Part shown: piece by piece, positions 16,477 to 26,819 of the stretch
Position numbering within the stretch: the stretch's first letter is position 1
How the letters are laid out: the number at the start of each line of letters is the position of its first letter
Source: Curtobacterium sp. MR_MD2014
GTDB lineage: Bacteria > Actinomycetota > Actinomycetes > Actinomycetales > Microbacteriaceae
Reading direction: 5' to 3'
Length of the DNA: 64,000 nucleotides
Assembly (NCBI RefSeq): GCF_000772085.1
Contig: NZ_CP009755.1
Location: 310,001-374,000, forward strand
Notes under the pieces: generated by a model
Seen by the model: the letters and a program-made list of their open reading frames with translations, nothing else
What the model was told of the DNA's origin: nothing
Databases searched by the model: none
Translations under genes and position numbers: made by a program

Positions 16477-16515
16477 TGTCCCTGACCGTTCGGTCACGGA
16501 ATGGTGTCAGGGACA
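16477..16515. promoter_or_regulatory. Nested palindromes upstream of the FMN reductase gene
   Basis: Outer arms TGTCCCTGAC (16477-16486) and GTCAGGGACA (16506-16515) match perfectly. Overlapping the left arm is TGACCG-TT-CGGTCA (16483-16496), a form common for TetR-type operators. Confidence 0.5.
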
Positions 16516-16586
16516 ACCAATGTGCTCGCTGGGTGCGCCATTCCCGATCGGACCACCACTCGGGTCCCGATGGGTACGGTGGCCGG

Positions 16587-18230
16587 GTGAGCAGCCACCG
16601 GACGCCCGCCAGCAGCCCGCGCACCACCGACCCGGACTGGTGGCGTCAGGCCGTCGTCTACCAGGTGTACCCGCGGAGCTTCGCCGACACCGACGCGGAC
16701 GGCCTGGGGGACATCGCGGGCATCACGAGCCGTGTGCCGTACCTGGCGTCGCTCGGCGTCGACGCGGTGTGGTTGTCGCCCTTCACCCCCTCGCCGCTCG
16801 CCGACGGCGGGTACGACGTGGCGGACTACCGCGACGTCGACCCGCGCCTCGGCACGCTCGACGACCTCGACGCGTTCGTCCGCGCCGCACACGAGCACGA
16901 CGTGCGCGTCATCGTCGACGTCGTGCCGAACCACACCTCCGACCAGCACGAGTGGTTCCGCCAGGCGCTCGCCGCAGAGCCAGGGTCACCCGAGCGGGCG
17001 CGCTACGTGTTCCGTGACGGAGCGGGGGAGTCGGGCGAGCTCCCGCCGAGCGACTGGGTGTCGAACTTCGGCGGCAGCGCGTGGACGCGGGTGCCGGACG
17101 GCCAGTGGTACCTGCACCTGTTCGCGCCCGAACAGCCCGACCTCGACTGGTCGAACCCCGAGGTGCGCGCCGACTTCGAGCACACCCTGCGGTTCTGGTC
17201 CGACCGCGGCGTGGACGGCTTCCGGGTCGACGTCGCGCACGGGCTCGCGAAGGACCTGTCGACGCCGTACCGTCCCTCGAACGAGAAGGCGCTGCCGCTG
17301 GACGGCTCCGACCCGCTGTACGACCGCGACGAGGTGCACGAGATCTTCGCGACGTGGCGCTCCGTGCTCGACGAGTACGACCCGCCCCGCGCCGCGATCG
17401 CCGAGGCCTGGGCGCCGGCCCCGCGTCGCGTGCTCTACGCCCGGCCCACCGAGCTCGGGCAGGCGTTCAACTTCGACCTGCTCGAGGCACCGTACGACGC
17501 ACGGGCCTTCCACGAGATCATCGAGCGGAACCTCGCCATGTCGGCCGAGTCCGGCGCTTCCTCGACCTGGGTGCTGTCGAACCACGACGTCGTGCGGCAC
17601 GCCACCCGCTACGGCCTGCCCGACGGCACCGACACGGATGCCTGGCTGCTCACCGACGGCACCGAGCCCGAGCTCGACCGTGGGCGCGGTGGACGTCGGG
17701 CGCGTGCGGCGACGCTGCTGATCCTGGCGTTGCCCGGGTCCACCTACCTGTACCAGGGCGAGGAGCTCGGCCTGCACGAGGCGCCCGCGATCCCCCACGA
17801 GCTCCTGCAGGACCCGAAGTGGATCCGCAGCGGGCACACGGTGAAGGGGCGGGACGGCTGCCGGGTCCCGATCCCCTGGACCCGGACGGGGCCGTCGTTC
17901 GGCTTCGGCGACGTCGCACCGCACCTGCCGCAGCCGGAGGACTTCGGCGACTCGTCGGTCGAGGCCGAGGACGGCGACCCCGCTTCGACGCTGTCGCTCT
18001 ACCGGCAGGCGACGGCGGCTCGACGACGGCTGCAGCAGGGCGAGGAACTGACGTGGCTCGACGCCGGTGACGACGTCGTGGCGTTCGCCCGGCACGAGGG
18101 CTGGCGGTCCGTGACGAACCTCGGGACGTCCCCGGTGCCGATGCCGTCGGGCACGGTGGTGCTGGCGTCCGGGCCGCTCGACGCGGGCGAGGGGATGCTC
18201 CCGGGCGAGACCACGGTGTGGCTCGGGTGA
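16587..18230 (+). CDS. GH13 alpha-glucosidase (oligo-1,6-glucosidase-like)
   Basis: 547 residues; GTG start 6 bases after TACGGT (16575-16580), probably leaderless. The GH13 barrel is complete: [19 protein letters not shown] near 19, [11 protein letters not shown] near 110, nucleophile Asp in [10 protein letters not shown] near 207, acid Glu in AIAEAWAP near 270 and LSNHDVVRH near 328. It has no signal peptide, so it acts in the cytosol on imported malto- or isomalto-oligosaccharides or trehalose-like sugars. No transporter genes are adjacent. A short C-terminal beta domain follows. Confidence 0.95.
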   Translation: MSSHRTPASSPRTTDPDWWRQAVVYQVYPRSFADTDADGLGDIAGITSRVPYLASLGVDAVWLSPFTPSPLADGGYDVADYRDVDPRLGTLDDLDAFVRAAHEHDVRVIVDVVPNHTSDQHEWFRQALAAEPGSPERARYVFRDGAGESGELPPSDWVSNFGGSAWTRVPDGQWYLHLFAPEQPDLDWSNPEVRADFEHTLRFWSDRGVDGFRVDVAHGLAKDLSTPYRPSNEKALPLDGSDPLYDRDEVHEIFATWRSVLDEYDPPRAAIAEAWAPAPRRVLYARPTELGQAFNFDLLEAPYDARAFHEIIERNLAMSAESGASSTWVLSNHDVVRHATRYGLPDGTDTDAWLLTDGTEPELDRGRGGRRARAATLLILALPGSTYLYQGEELGLHEAPAIPHELLQDPKWIRSGHTVKGRDGCRVPIPWTRTGPSFGFGDVAPHLPQPEDFGDSSVEAEDGDPASTLSLYRQATAARRRLQQGEELTWLDAGDDVVAFARHEGWRSVTNLGTSPVPMPSGTVVLASGPLDAGEGMLPGETTVWLG

Positions 18231-18348
18231 GTTCGGTACGGCCGGGGTGGCTGCGCACATCCCTGCACAGCGGCTGGTCTCGGGACTGTTCTCCCCAGAA
18301 GGGCTCGACGGCCGCTGACGGGGTGGTCCCGCTCGCGACGATCGGGGC

Positions 18349-20316
<1,968 letters not shown>

Positions 20317-20317
20317 C

Positions 20318-20375
20318 GGGGAGCGCGCCACCGCCGGTCGGGGCGCTCGGACCCCGGTCGGCGGTGGTGGCTCCC
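20318..20375. terminator. Terminator after the surface protein gene
   Basis: GGGAGC-GC-GCCACCGCC pairs with GGCGGTGGTGGCTCCC; the stem has a small bulge and a long GC-rich loop. Confidence 0.6.
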
Positions 20376-20454
20376 GTCGGCACGGGCTCCGGTCCGACGC
20401 CCGGGGCGCCGGCGGTAGACTCGGACCACGATCCGCATGCCCGAAAGAGGTCCC

Positions 20455-21096
20455 GTGTCCGACTCCGTGGACGACGCCGGCCAGCGCGCGCGGTACTGGC
20501 CGATCCCCGTCCTCCGGGCCGTCCCAGCCGCGGTCGTGGCCCTCGTCATCACCTTCTCGTCCAACCACGCCGCCGGCTACGGCCTGCTGCTCTTCGGCGG
20601 GTTCGTGATCGTCGACGCCCTCGTGCTCGGGTGGGCCGCCCTGCGCCGCATGCCCTCCGACGAGCGCTCGCGTCCGACCACGTTCGTGCAGGCGGTCGTC
20701 TCCCTCGTCGCCGGTGTCGCCGCCCTGGCGACCAACGGCGTCGGGCTCGGCGCGTTCATCACGGTGGTCGTCGGGTGGGCCGTGCTGACGGGAGCCCTCG
20801 AACTCGCACAGGGACTCCGAGCGCGCGGCCGGTCGCCGTTCGCCCGTGACTGGACCACGATCGGTGGACTCACCCTGCTGCTCGCCGTCGCGTTCCTGCT
20901 GACACCGCCGGACTACTCCCAGCAGCTCGGGGGCGTGGAGCAGGTCACCGGCACCCTGGACGCCGCCGTCGTCCTGGTCGGACTGCTCGGCGCCTACCTC
21001 GCCATCGCGGCGGTCTTCCACGTGATCGCCGGACTCTCGCACAAGTGGGGCACCACGGCGCCTGCCGCAGCCCCGGACGGAGCACCACACGCATGA
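20455..21096 (+). CDS. HdeD/DUF308-like membrane protein
   Basis: 213 residues from GTG at 20455, which has AAGAGG 4 bases upstream; an in-frame ATG at 20437 would add six residues but lacks a ribosome site. Six hydrophobic helices in three hairpins (WPIPVLRAVPAAVVALVI, FGGFVIVDALVLGW, TVVVGWAVLTGALEL and others) match the DUF308/HdeD layout. No catalytic residues. Function unknown, possibly acid or membrane stress. TAGACT at 20415 could be its -10 box. Its stop overlaps the next start by ATGA. Confidence 0.75.
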   Translation: MSDSVDDAGQRARYWPIPVLRAVPAAVVALVITFSSNHAAGYGLLLFGGFVIVDALVLGWAALRRMPSDERSRPTTFVQAVVSLVAGVAALATNGVGLGAFITVVVGWAVLTGALELAQGLRARGRSPFARDWTTIGGLTLLLAVAFLLTPPDYSQQLGGVEQVTGTLDAAVVLVGLLGAYLAIAAVFHVIAGLSHKWGTTAPAAAPDGAPHA

Positions 21097-21359
21097 GCAC
21101 CCCCAGCCGTCGCGACCGTCTGCGCCCCGCCGAGCTCCTCGTGATCTCGGCGGTCGTCGCGGTGTTCACCGGAGCGGTCGTGCTCTTCTCGACGCGTGAG
21201 TTCGAACTCGCCCTGGTGTTCCTCGGTGTCGCGTTCATCGTCGTCGTGGTGGTCCTCGCGATGCTCCAGCTCGCGGCGTCGAGCGACCAGGACGACAACG
21301 ACATGCTCGGCGGCCACAGGACGCCGGGCGAGCGGTCCGAGGGCGACGACTTCCACTGA
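21093..21359 (+). CDS. Small two-helix membrane protein
   Basis: 88 residues starting at the ATGA overlap with the preceding gene. Two hydrophobic helices (LLVISAVVAVFTGAVVLF near 15-32 and LALVFLGVAFIVVVVVLAML near 39-58) are followed by an acidic hydrophilic tail rich in Asp and Gly. The N-terminus is basic, so it should face the cytosol together with the tail. Tight coupling suggests that it works with the DUF308-like protein. Family not recognised. Confidence 0.75.
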   Translation: MSTPSRRDRLRPAELLVISAVVAVFTGAVVLFSTREFELALVFLGVAFIVVVVVLAMLQLAASSDQDDNDMLGGHRTPGERSEGDDFH

Positions 21360-21361
21360 CC

Positions 21362-21407
21362 CCGCTCCGGCGACCGTCGTGCCCGGCGACACGCCCGGGC
21401 GGAGCGG
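21362..21407. terminator. Probable terminator
   Basis: CCGCTCC (21362-21368) pairs with GGAGCGG (21401-21407), enclosing a second stem GCCCGG/CCGGGC around CGACACG-type loop sequence. Confidence 0.5.
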
Positions 21408-21469
21408 TCCGCGGCCGCGTCGTCAGGATCGGCACCCCGTCCGACACCGCTGGGTGAAGGGGGTGAGCG

Positions 21470-22009
21470 ATGGACGCGACCACGACGACGGACGAGACGA
21501 TCGTCCGCGCACTGGCGGCCGGTGACCAGGCCGCGTTGGCGCAGGTCTTCGACCGCTACGCCGCGACGATGACCCGGTACGTGTGGGCGATCGTCGACGA
21601 TCGACACGACGTCGAGGAGGTCGTCCAGGACGCGTTCCTGGTGCTGTGGCAGCGGGCGGAGACGCTGGAGCTGCCGGCGGAGAGCCTGCTGCCCTGGCTG
21701 CTCGTCGTGTGCCGGAACCTGGCGCGCAACGCCGGGCGGAAGCGCACGCGGCACCGTGCCGACGAGCTGCCGGAGACGCTCACGGCACCGGTCGACCACA
21801 CCGAGGCCGCCGAGACGCTGCGCTGGGTCCGTGCCGAGATCGCGGCCCTGCCCGAACTCGACCGGCGCATCTGCGAGCTCTGCCTGCTCGAGGGGCGCTC
21901 CTACACCGAGGCAGCCGAGGCGCTCGGGCTGACGGTGGGCGCCGTGACCCAACGGGTCTCCCGCAACCGTCGACGACTCAAGAAGGTGGTGATGCACGAT
22001 GGACACTGA
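21470..22009 (+). CDS. ECF-family RNA polymerase sigma factor
   Basis: 179 residues containing only regions 2 and 4. Region 2 (FDRYAATMTRYVWAIVDD, then DVEEVVQDAFLVLWQRAE near 45-62) binds the -10 element; region 4 (SYTEAAEALGLTVGAVTQRVSRNRRRLKK near 143-171) binds the -35. ATG at 21470 follows GGGGGTGA. The gene overlaps the next by 11 bases, the usual arrangement for a sigma factor and its membrane regulator. The target regulon is unknown. Confidence 0.95.
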   Translation: MDATTTTDETIVRALAAGDQAALAQVFDRYAATMTRYVWAIVDDRHDVEEVVQDAFLVLWQRAETLELPAESLLPWLLVVCRNLARNAGRKRTRHRADELPETLTAPVDHTEAAETLRWVRAEIAALPELDRRICELCLLEGRSYTEAAEALGLTVGAVTQRVSRNRRRLKKVVMHDGH

Positions 22010-22778
22010 ACCTCCCGTGGGCGACGAGCTGCAGCGCATGCTCGTCACGATGAAGCAGGGCGTGCTCGAGCGCGCCACCCCGCGTCCGAAGCGGCGTCGC
22101 GGACACACCGGCATCGTCGTCGGTGTGGTCGCCCTGCTCGCGCTGGGCACCGCGTCGGGGGCGGTGGCGCTCACGCTGTCGCAGCAGGACCGTCCCGTGG
22201 CGGCCCCGGTGCAGACGCAGCAGCCGGCGCCGGCGCCGTCCGTCACCACCCCGACCTCCGCGCCGATCACGGCGACGCCGACGCCGGTCCCGACGACGGG
22301 TGCCGCGCCGCCCGACCGAGCGGATCCGACGGCTGTCGCGTCGATCCCCACGTCGTGCCGGGGTGCTGTTCCGGCGGGTGCGTACGACCGCCTGTTCGGC
22401 GGGCGTGAGGCCATCCAGGTCTTCCCGTCGCCGGGGGGAGTGGTTCCGTCGGTGTCCGGATCCGGGGTCGTCACCGAGCTGTACTGCCTCTGGGGTGGCA
22501 GCGACGGACCTGGCCCGGGCCTCGCCCTCACCGTCGGGACCGCGAACGGCGAGCAGCTCGCCTCCCGGGAGTCGAGCTTCTTCGGCGACCAGGACACCGT
22601 CTGCTCGGTCGAGGGCCCCGCCCGCGTCTGCCGAGCGTCGTCGACGGACGTCGAGACCGGTGCCGCTCAGGCACGGACCTGGTACTCGCGCGGTGACACC
22701 TGGGTCGAGATCGACCAGGCCGACTTCCCGACCGACGGCCTGCTGGACGCCGTCGTCGGGGAGATCTGGGGGGACTGA
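21999..22778 (+). CDS. Membrane-anchored extracytoplasmic protein coupled to the sigma factor
   Basis: 259 residues; its ATG lies inside the end of the sigma gene. A 45-residue basic cytosolic N-terminus, one membrane helix (GIVVGVVALLALGTASGAVAL near 38-58), a Pro/Thr/Ala linker and an external domain of about 155 residues with four cysteines (CRG, CLWGG, CSVEG, CRASS), likely two disulphides. The position is that of an anti-sigma factor, but no zinc-binding HxxxCxxC motif is present, so if it binds the sigma factor it does so differently. The external domain could sense a signal. Function inferred from context only. Confidence 0.75.
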   Translation: MDTEPPVGDELQRMLVTMKQGVLERATPRPKRRRGHTGIVVGVVALLALGTASGAVALTLSQQDRPVAAPVQTQQPAPAPSVTTPTSAPITATPTPVPTTGAAPPDRADPTAVASIPTSCRGAVPAGAYDRLFGGREAIQVFPSPGGVVPSVSGSGVVTELYCLWGGSDGPGPGLALTVGTANGEQLASRESSFFGDQDTVCSVEGPARVCRASSTDVETGAAQARTWYSRGDTWVEIDQADFPTDGLLDAVVGEIWGD

Positions 22779-22783
22779 CGGCC

Positions 22784-22817
22784 GGGAGGCGCGGTGCGGG
22801 ACCGTCCCGCGCCTCCC
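22784..22817. terminator. Bidirectional terminator, GGAGGCGCG family
   Basis: GGGAGGCGCGG (22784-22794) pairs with CCGCGCCTCCC (22807-22817) between convergent genes. Confidence 0.8.
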
Positions 22818-22855
22818 GTCCGCCGGTGGGACACGTCCCACACGGCCCCCGGACC

Positions 22856-23734
22856 TCACCCCACCCGTGCGGCCACGACGTCGCGAGCGAGCGTGCGCGT
22901 GGCGCGGTTCGGTTCGGTGTCCGACCGCATCGCGAGCCCGATGCGGAGCGGCTCGACCTCGTCCTCGAGCTCGAGCACGGCGCCGTCGTACCGGACGCCC
23001 GGGTCCGGGACGACACCGACGCCGAGCCCGGCCGAGGCGAACCGGATCACCGCCGGCATGTCGTTCATCTCCGCCACGACCCGGCGTCGGAGGCCGAGGC
23101 GCTCGAACGCGGCGTCGAGGATCAGGCGGTTGCCGAAGCCGTGCGCGGTGTCGACGAAGGGCTCCCCGGCGAGTTCGGCCAGGGACACCGACGGGCGAGC
23201 AGCGAGCGGGTGGTCCGCGGCGGTGTACACGCGGAAGGGCAGCTCGCGCAGCGGTTCGACGACGACCCCGGGCGGGACGGACGGCAGGCCCGTGTACGCC
23301 AGGTCGAGCCGCCCGGCGACCAGGTCCTGCACCAGGCCGGTGGTGCCCGAGGGCGAGGTCATCAGCTCGACGGCCACGAGCGGGTGCCGCCGCCGGAACC
23401 GCCGAAGCACCCCCGTCAGGTCGACGACGTCCATGCTCGTGAAGATGCCCAGCCGCACCCGGCCGCGGAGGTCGGCGTCGTCGACGGTCGCCAGGTCCCG
23501 CATGCGCTCCAGGGAACCGAGCACCGCGCGGGCGTGCGGGAGGAGGTCCTCGCCGGCCGCGGTCAGCACGAGTCGCCGACCGGTGCGGTCGAACAACCGC
23601 ACGCCGAGCGAGCGTTCGAGGGAGGCGATCCCGGCGGAGACGGTCGACTGGGCGGCCCACAGGCGTTCCGCGGCGCGTGTCACGGTCCCCTCGGCGGCGA
23701 CGGCCACGAACTGTTCGAGCAGGCGGGTCTCCAT
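22856..23734 (-). CDS. LysR-family regulator, divergent to an MFS gene
   Basis: 292 residues. The N-terminal winged helix (LLEQFVAVAAEGTVTRAAERLWAAQSTVSAGIASLE near 5-40) is followed by the periplasmic-binding-like effector domain. I start it at ATG 23734, the family-typical METRLLEQF; an ATG at 23767 would add 11 residues but would place the LysR box inside the coding region. Likely controls the divergent MFS gene. Confidence 0.9.
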   Translation of the reverse strand: METRLLEQFVAVAAEGTVTRAAERLWAAQSTVSAGIASLERSLGVRLFDRTGRRLVLTAAGEDLLPHARAVLGSLERMRDLATVDDADLRGRVRLGIFTSMDVVDLTGVLRRFRRRHPLVAVELMTSPSGTTGLVQDLVAGRLDLAYTGLPSVPPGVVVEPLRELPFRVYTAADHPLAARPSVSLAELAGEPFVDTAHGFGNRLILDAAFERLGLRRRVVAEMNDMPAVIRFASAGLGVGVVPDPGVRYDGAVLELEDEVEPLRIGLAMRSDTEPNRATRTLARDVVAARVG

Positions 23735-23743
23735 CGTCCGAGT

Positions 23744-23758
23744 ATCGACCAGATCGAT
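23744..23758. promoter_or_regulatory. LysR-type box
   Basis: ATCGACCAGATCGAT fits the T-N11-A pattern with inverted ATCGA/TCGAT ends. It lies in the 81-bp gap between the lysR and MFS start codons. Confidence 0.5.
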
Positions 23759-23815
23759 GACACTCATCAAGAACACCCGTTGGACTCGATGACGGCGCCA
23801 GGGCACCATCGGAGC

Positions 23816-25084
23816 ATGACCTCGACCACCGACGCGGCTCCGGCCCCGACGACCGGCTCCCGTCCCGTCCCCGCTCCGCGAGGGCGGCGCACGCACTCCC
23901 GTCGCCGGCACGGCTTCGGCTTCTGGGCCGTGGCCTTCGCGTTCCTGGCGGTGATGGCGTTCGCGACCGTCCCGGCACCCCTCTACGTGATCTACCAGGC
24001 GCGCGACGGCTTCCCGACGTTCACGACCACGGTCGTCTTCGCCGCCTACGGTGTCGGGGTCGTCGCCTCGCTCTTCCTGGCGGGACACCTCAGCGACGTG
24101 CACGGACGACGCCCGTTGATCCTGGTGTCGATCGCCCTCGAGCTCGTCGCGGCCGTGCTGTTCCTGCTGTGGTCCGACGTCGCCGGTCTCGTCGTGGCGC
24201 GGTTCGTCACCGGGCTCGGCGTCGGGCTCCTCACCGCGACGGCGACCGCGCACCTCGGTGAACTGCGGGTCCGGGCGACCGGCTCGTCCGCGTCCGCCCA
24301 GGGTGCGAGCGTCGCGGCCGGCGCCGTGAACCTCGGCGGTCTGTCGCTCGGCGCCCTGGTCGGGGGCGCGCTCGCGGAGTTCGTCGGGCAGCCGCTCGTC
24401 GTGCCGTACGTCGTCTTCGTCGTCGCCCTGGCGGTCGCGTTCGTCGTCGTCCTCGCCGCGCCGGAGACCGTCGACCGTCCCGAGCAGCCGGTGCCGTACC
24501 GACCGCAGCGGATGGCCGCTCCCGAGGGGCAGGCCGGCGTGTTCTGGGCCGCCGGTGCCGCGGCCTTCGCCGCCCTGGCCGTGCAGGGACTCTTCACCTC
24601 GGTGGCCCCGACCTTCCTCGGCACCACGTTCCACGTCACCGACCGTCTCGCCGCGGGCGCCACGACGTTCGGGGTCTTCGCCGCGAGTGCGGTGTCGCAG
24701 ATCGTCTTCGCAAGGCTGTCCCAGCGTCGGCAGATCCGGCTCGGCCTGGTGCTGCTCGTCGGTGGTCTCGTCGTGCTCGCGATCGCCGCCGTGCTCCTGC
24801 AGGTCGCGGGCTTCATCGGCGGCGGGGTCGTGGCGGGTGCCGGTGTCGGGCTGCTCTTCCGGGCCGCGATCGCCCGCGCGGGGTCGCTCGTCGGGCCGGA
24901 GCAGCGCGGCGGGGTGCTCGCGGCGACGTTCCTCGTCGCGTACGCAGGACTGACCGTGCCCGTCGTGGCGGTCGGCGCCGCGCTCCTCGTCGTGCCGACG
25001 CTCCCGGTGCTGCTCGCGTACGTGGCCTTCGTCGTCGCACTCGCACTGGTCGCCGGCCCGCGTCTGGCCGCCCGCGCGGCGTAG
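23816..25084 (+). CDS. MFS transporter
   Basis: 422 residues, 12 predicted membrane helices. The loop 2-3 motif GHLSDVHGRRPLIL near 83 and the central loop between helices 6 and 7 (about 220-238) are typical of the major facilitator superfamily, drug-efflux-like branch. Start uncertain: ATG at 23816 has GGAG too close, while ATG at 23789 in the same frame would add nine residues. Divergent lysR and the box between them suggest induction by the exported compound. Confidence 0.9.
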   Translation: MTSTTDAAPAPTTGSRPVPAPRGRRTHSRRRHGFGFWAVAFAFLAVMAFATVPAPLYVIYQARDGFPTFTTTVVFAAYGVGVVASLFLAGHLSDVHGRRPLILVSIALELVAAVLFLLWSDVAGLVVARFVTGLGVGLLTATATAHLGELRVRATGSSASAQGASVAAGAVNLGGLSLGALVGGALAEFVGQPLVVPYVVFVVALAVAFVVVLAAPETVDRPEQPVPYRPQRMAAPEGQAGVFWAAGAAAFAALAVQGLFTSVAPTFLGTTFHVTDRLAAGATTFGVFAASAVSQIVFARLSQRRQIRLGLVLLVGGLVVLAIAAVLLQVAGFIGGGVVAGAGVGLLFRAAIARAGSLVGPEQRGGVLAATFLVAYAGLTVPVVAVGAALLVVPTLPVLLAYVAFVVALALVAGPRLAARAA

Positions 25085-25150
25085 TCCGCCGCGACCAGCC
25101 GACCACCCGGCCAGCCGTTCGGCAGGTCGTCTCCCGGCATACTGGAGCGC

Positions 25151-25762
25151 ATGCCCCAGCAGCGCCGACGTCCGGCCGTCACCGTCGTCGCCGCGGTCAT
25201 CGCGGCCGGCCTGGTCGCCGGCGGTTTCGCCCTGACGGCGCAGCGCAGCGGCGAGGACCCGGTGATCGGCGGCGGAGCGTCCACCGTCTCGCCCAGCGCG
25301 ACCGCCGCCGACGGGACGACGCGCGACGGCACCGTCACCATCGAGCGGACGGGCCCCGACCTGCCCGGCGGCGACGTGCTCGACCGCTGCGACGTCGATC
25401 GCCGGGCCGTGGTCGCCCGGTACGAGACCGCCGCGCTCGGACGGGTCGAGCTGCAGTGCGGCACGTCCGGCCAGGGCTACGAGCACATCCGCGTCCGGCA
25501 CACCGCCGACTGGCAGGACGTCGTCCGGGGCCACGGCTCACGGGACTGGGACGACGCGATGCTCACCGCCGTCCGGTCCGTGCTCGAGGCACCGCCCGCC
25601 GGCTACCCGCAGGACGCCGGGGACGGCAAGGTCTGCTACGCCGCGCCGGTCCGCTTCGACGACGGCTCGCGTCCGTCGGCGGAGCCGAACGTGCGGGTGA
25701 TCGTGTCGGAGACGACCGACCGGGTGATCACGGCGTTCCCCACCGACGACGGCGGCTGCTGA
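25151..25762 (+). CDS. Exported protein with toxin-like C-terminal domain, unknown family
   Basis: 203 residues. MPQQRRR and a hydrophobic helix (VTVVAAVIAAGLVAGGFAL) form an uncleaved anchor or signal, followed by a low-complexity linker to about residue 60. The remaining domain contains QCGTSGQGYEHIRVRH near 101-116, then DWQDVV, and ends VRVIVSETTDRVITAFPTDDGGC. The His-x3-Arg-His pair plus a terminal R-V-I-T-A-F-P strand recalls RNase-type polymorphic toxins of the barnase/EndoU/RelE-like fold; this is pattern similarity only. Three cysteines. No immunity gene is obvious: it is followed by short repeats and the CDF gene on the other strand. CATACT lies 7 bases before the ATG. Confidence 0.7.
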   Translation: MPQQRRRPAVTVVAAVIAAGLVAGGFALTAQRSGEDPVIGGGASTVSPSATAADGTTRDGTVTIERTGPDLPGGDVLDRCDVDRRAVVARYETAALGRVELQCGTSGQGYEHIRVRHTADWQDVVRGHGSRDWDDAMLTAVRSVLEAPPAGYPQDAGDGKVCYAAPVRFDDGSRPSAEPNVRVIVSETTDRVITAFPTDDGGC

Positions 25763-25802
25763 CCGCACCGGACCGGTGCGCAGGCCCGGCCGACCCGTCC
25801 CG

Positions 25803-25877
25803 ACGCGTGCACCTCGTGCCTACGCGTGCACCTCGTGCCTACGCGTGCACCTCGTGCCTACGCGTGCACCTCGTGCT
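25803..25877. repeat. Tandem 19-bp repeats at the 3' end of the CDF gene
   Basis: ACGCGTGCACCTCGTGCCT occurs at 25803-25821, 25822-25840 and 25841-25859, and a fourth, partial copy starts at 25860. The fourth is the coding end of the CDF transporter (its last codons and stop), so the other copies are tandem duplications of the gene terminus. Confidence 0.85.
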
Positions 25878-26772
25878 CGTGCCGCCGGTGCGAGACCGGT
25901 TCGAGCTGGAAGGTCGAGTGCTCGACGGGGACGTCGAAGTGCTCCGCGACGCACTGCTGCAGCGCGTCGAGGATCCGGGGCGCGTGCGCGGTCGAGAAGC
26001 AGTGGTCGTCGACGACGACGTGCGCCGTCAGGTTCGGCACGCCGGTGGCGACGAGCGTCGCGTGCAGGTCGTGCACCTCGATCACGTGGTCGAGCTCGAG
26101 GATGTGCGCGCGCACGTCGTCGAGGTCGAGCCCGGGCGGTGTGGACTCGAGCAGCACGTTCGCGGTCTCGCGGAGCAGCCGGACGGCCCGCGGCAGGATG
26201 AGCAGCCCGATCAGGATCGCGGCGATCGAGTCGGCCCGCTCCCACCCGGTGAGCGCGAGGACGACGGCGGCGGCGATCACCGCGACGGACCCGAGGGTGT
26301 CGTTCAGCACCTCGAGCCGGGCCGCCCGTGAGGTGAAGCCGCCGCCCGAGGCCCGCGCGAGCACCGTGTAGGCGACGAGGTTGCCGACGAGCCCGACCAC
26401 ACCGAACACGAGCAGCGGGCCGGCGTGGATCTCGGCGGGCACGAACAGTCGTTGGACCGCCGAGACGACGACGAAGACCCCCACGGCGAGCAGGATCGCC
26501 GCCTGCGCCGTGGCGCCCAGCACCTCAGCACGCTGGTAGCCCCACGTCCGCTGGGCCGTGGGCGAGCGGCGCGCGAGCCGGGTGGCGACCAGGCCGATGC
26601 CGAGGCCACCGGTGTCGACGACCATGTGCCCGGCGTCGACGAGCAGTGCGAGGGAGCCGGTGACGACCGCCCCGACGACCTCGGCGAGCAGGATGCCCGC
26701 CGAGATGCAGAACGCGACGAGCAGCGCGCGCTCCGAGGCGCCGGCGTGCCCGTGCGCGTGGTCGTGTCCCAT
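25858..26772 (-). CDS. Cation diffusion facilitator (CDF) family transporter
   Basis: 304 residues. The start MGHDHAHGHAG is a His-rich metal-binding tail; six membrane helices follow. Helix 2 has LLVDAGHMVVD near 41 and helix 5 has RLEVLNDTLGS near 148, in the places of the HxxxD metal site, here DAGHMVVD and NDTLGS. The C-terminal cytosolic domain holds His residues (HAT, HVVVDDHC) and the end is HRRHEHEVHA. Exports Zn2+ or Co2+/Cd2+ by proton antiport (family). ATG is 6 bases after TACGAT (26784-26779, minus), probably leaderless. Tandem duplicates of its 3' end lie just beyond the stop. Confidence 0.92.
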   Translation of the reverse strand: MGHDHAHGHAGASERALLVAFCISAGILLAEVVGAVVTGSLALLVDAGHMVVDTGGLGIGLVATRLARRSPTAQRTWGYQRAEVLGATAQAAILLAVGVFVVVSAVQRLFVPAEIHAGPLLVFGVVGLVGNLVAYTVLARASGGGFTSRAARLEVLNDTLGSVAVIAAAVVLALTGWERADSIAAILIGLLILPRAVRLLRETANVLLESTPPGLDLDDVRAHILELDHVIEVHDLHATLVATGVPNLTAHVVVDDHCFSTAHAPRILDALQQCVAEHFDVPVEHSTFQLEPVSHRRHEHEVHA

Positions 26773-26819
26773 GCCTCGATCGTAGGGAACGAGGCCGACA
26801 CCGTGCCAGGATCGGCGTC

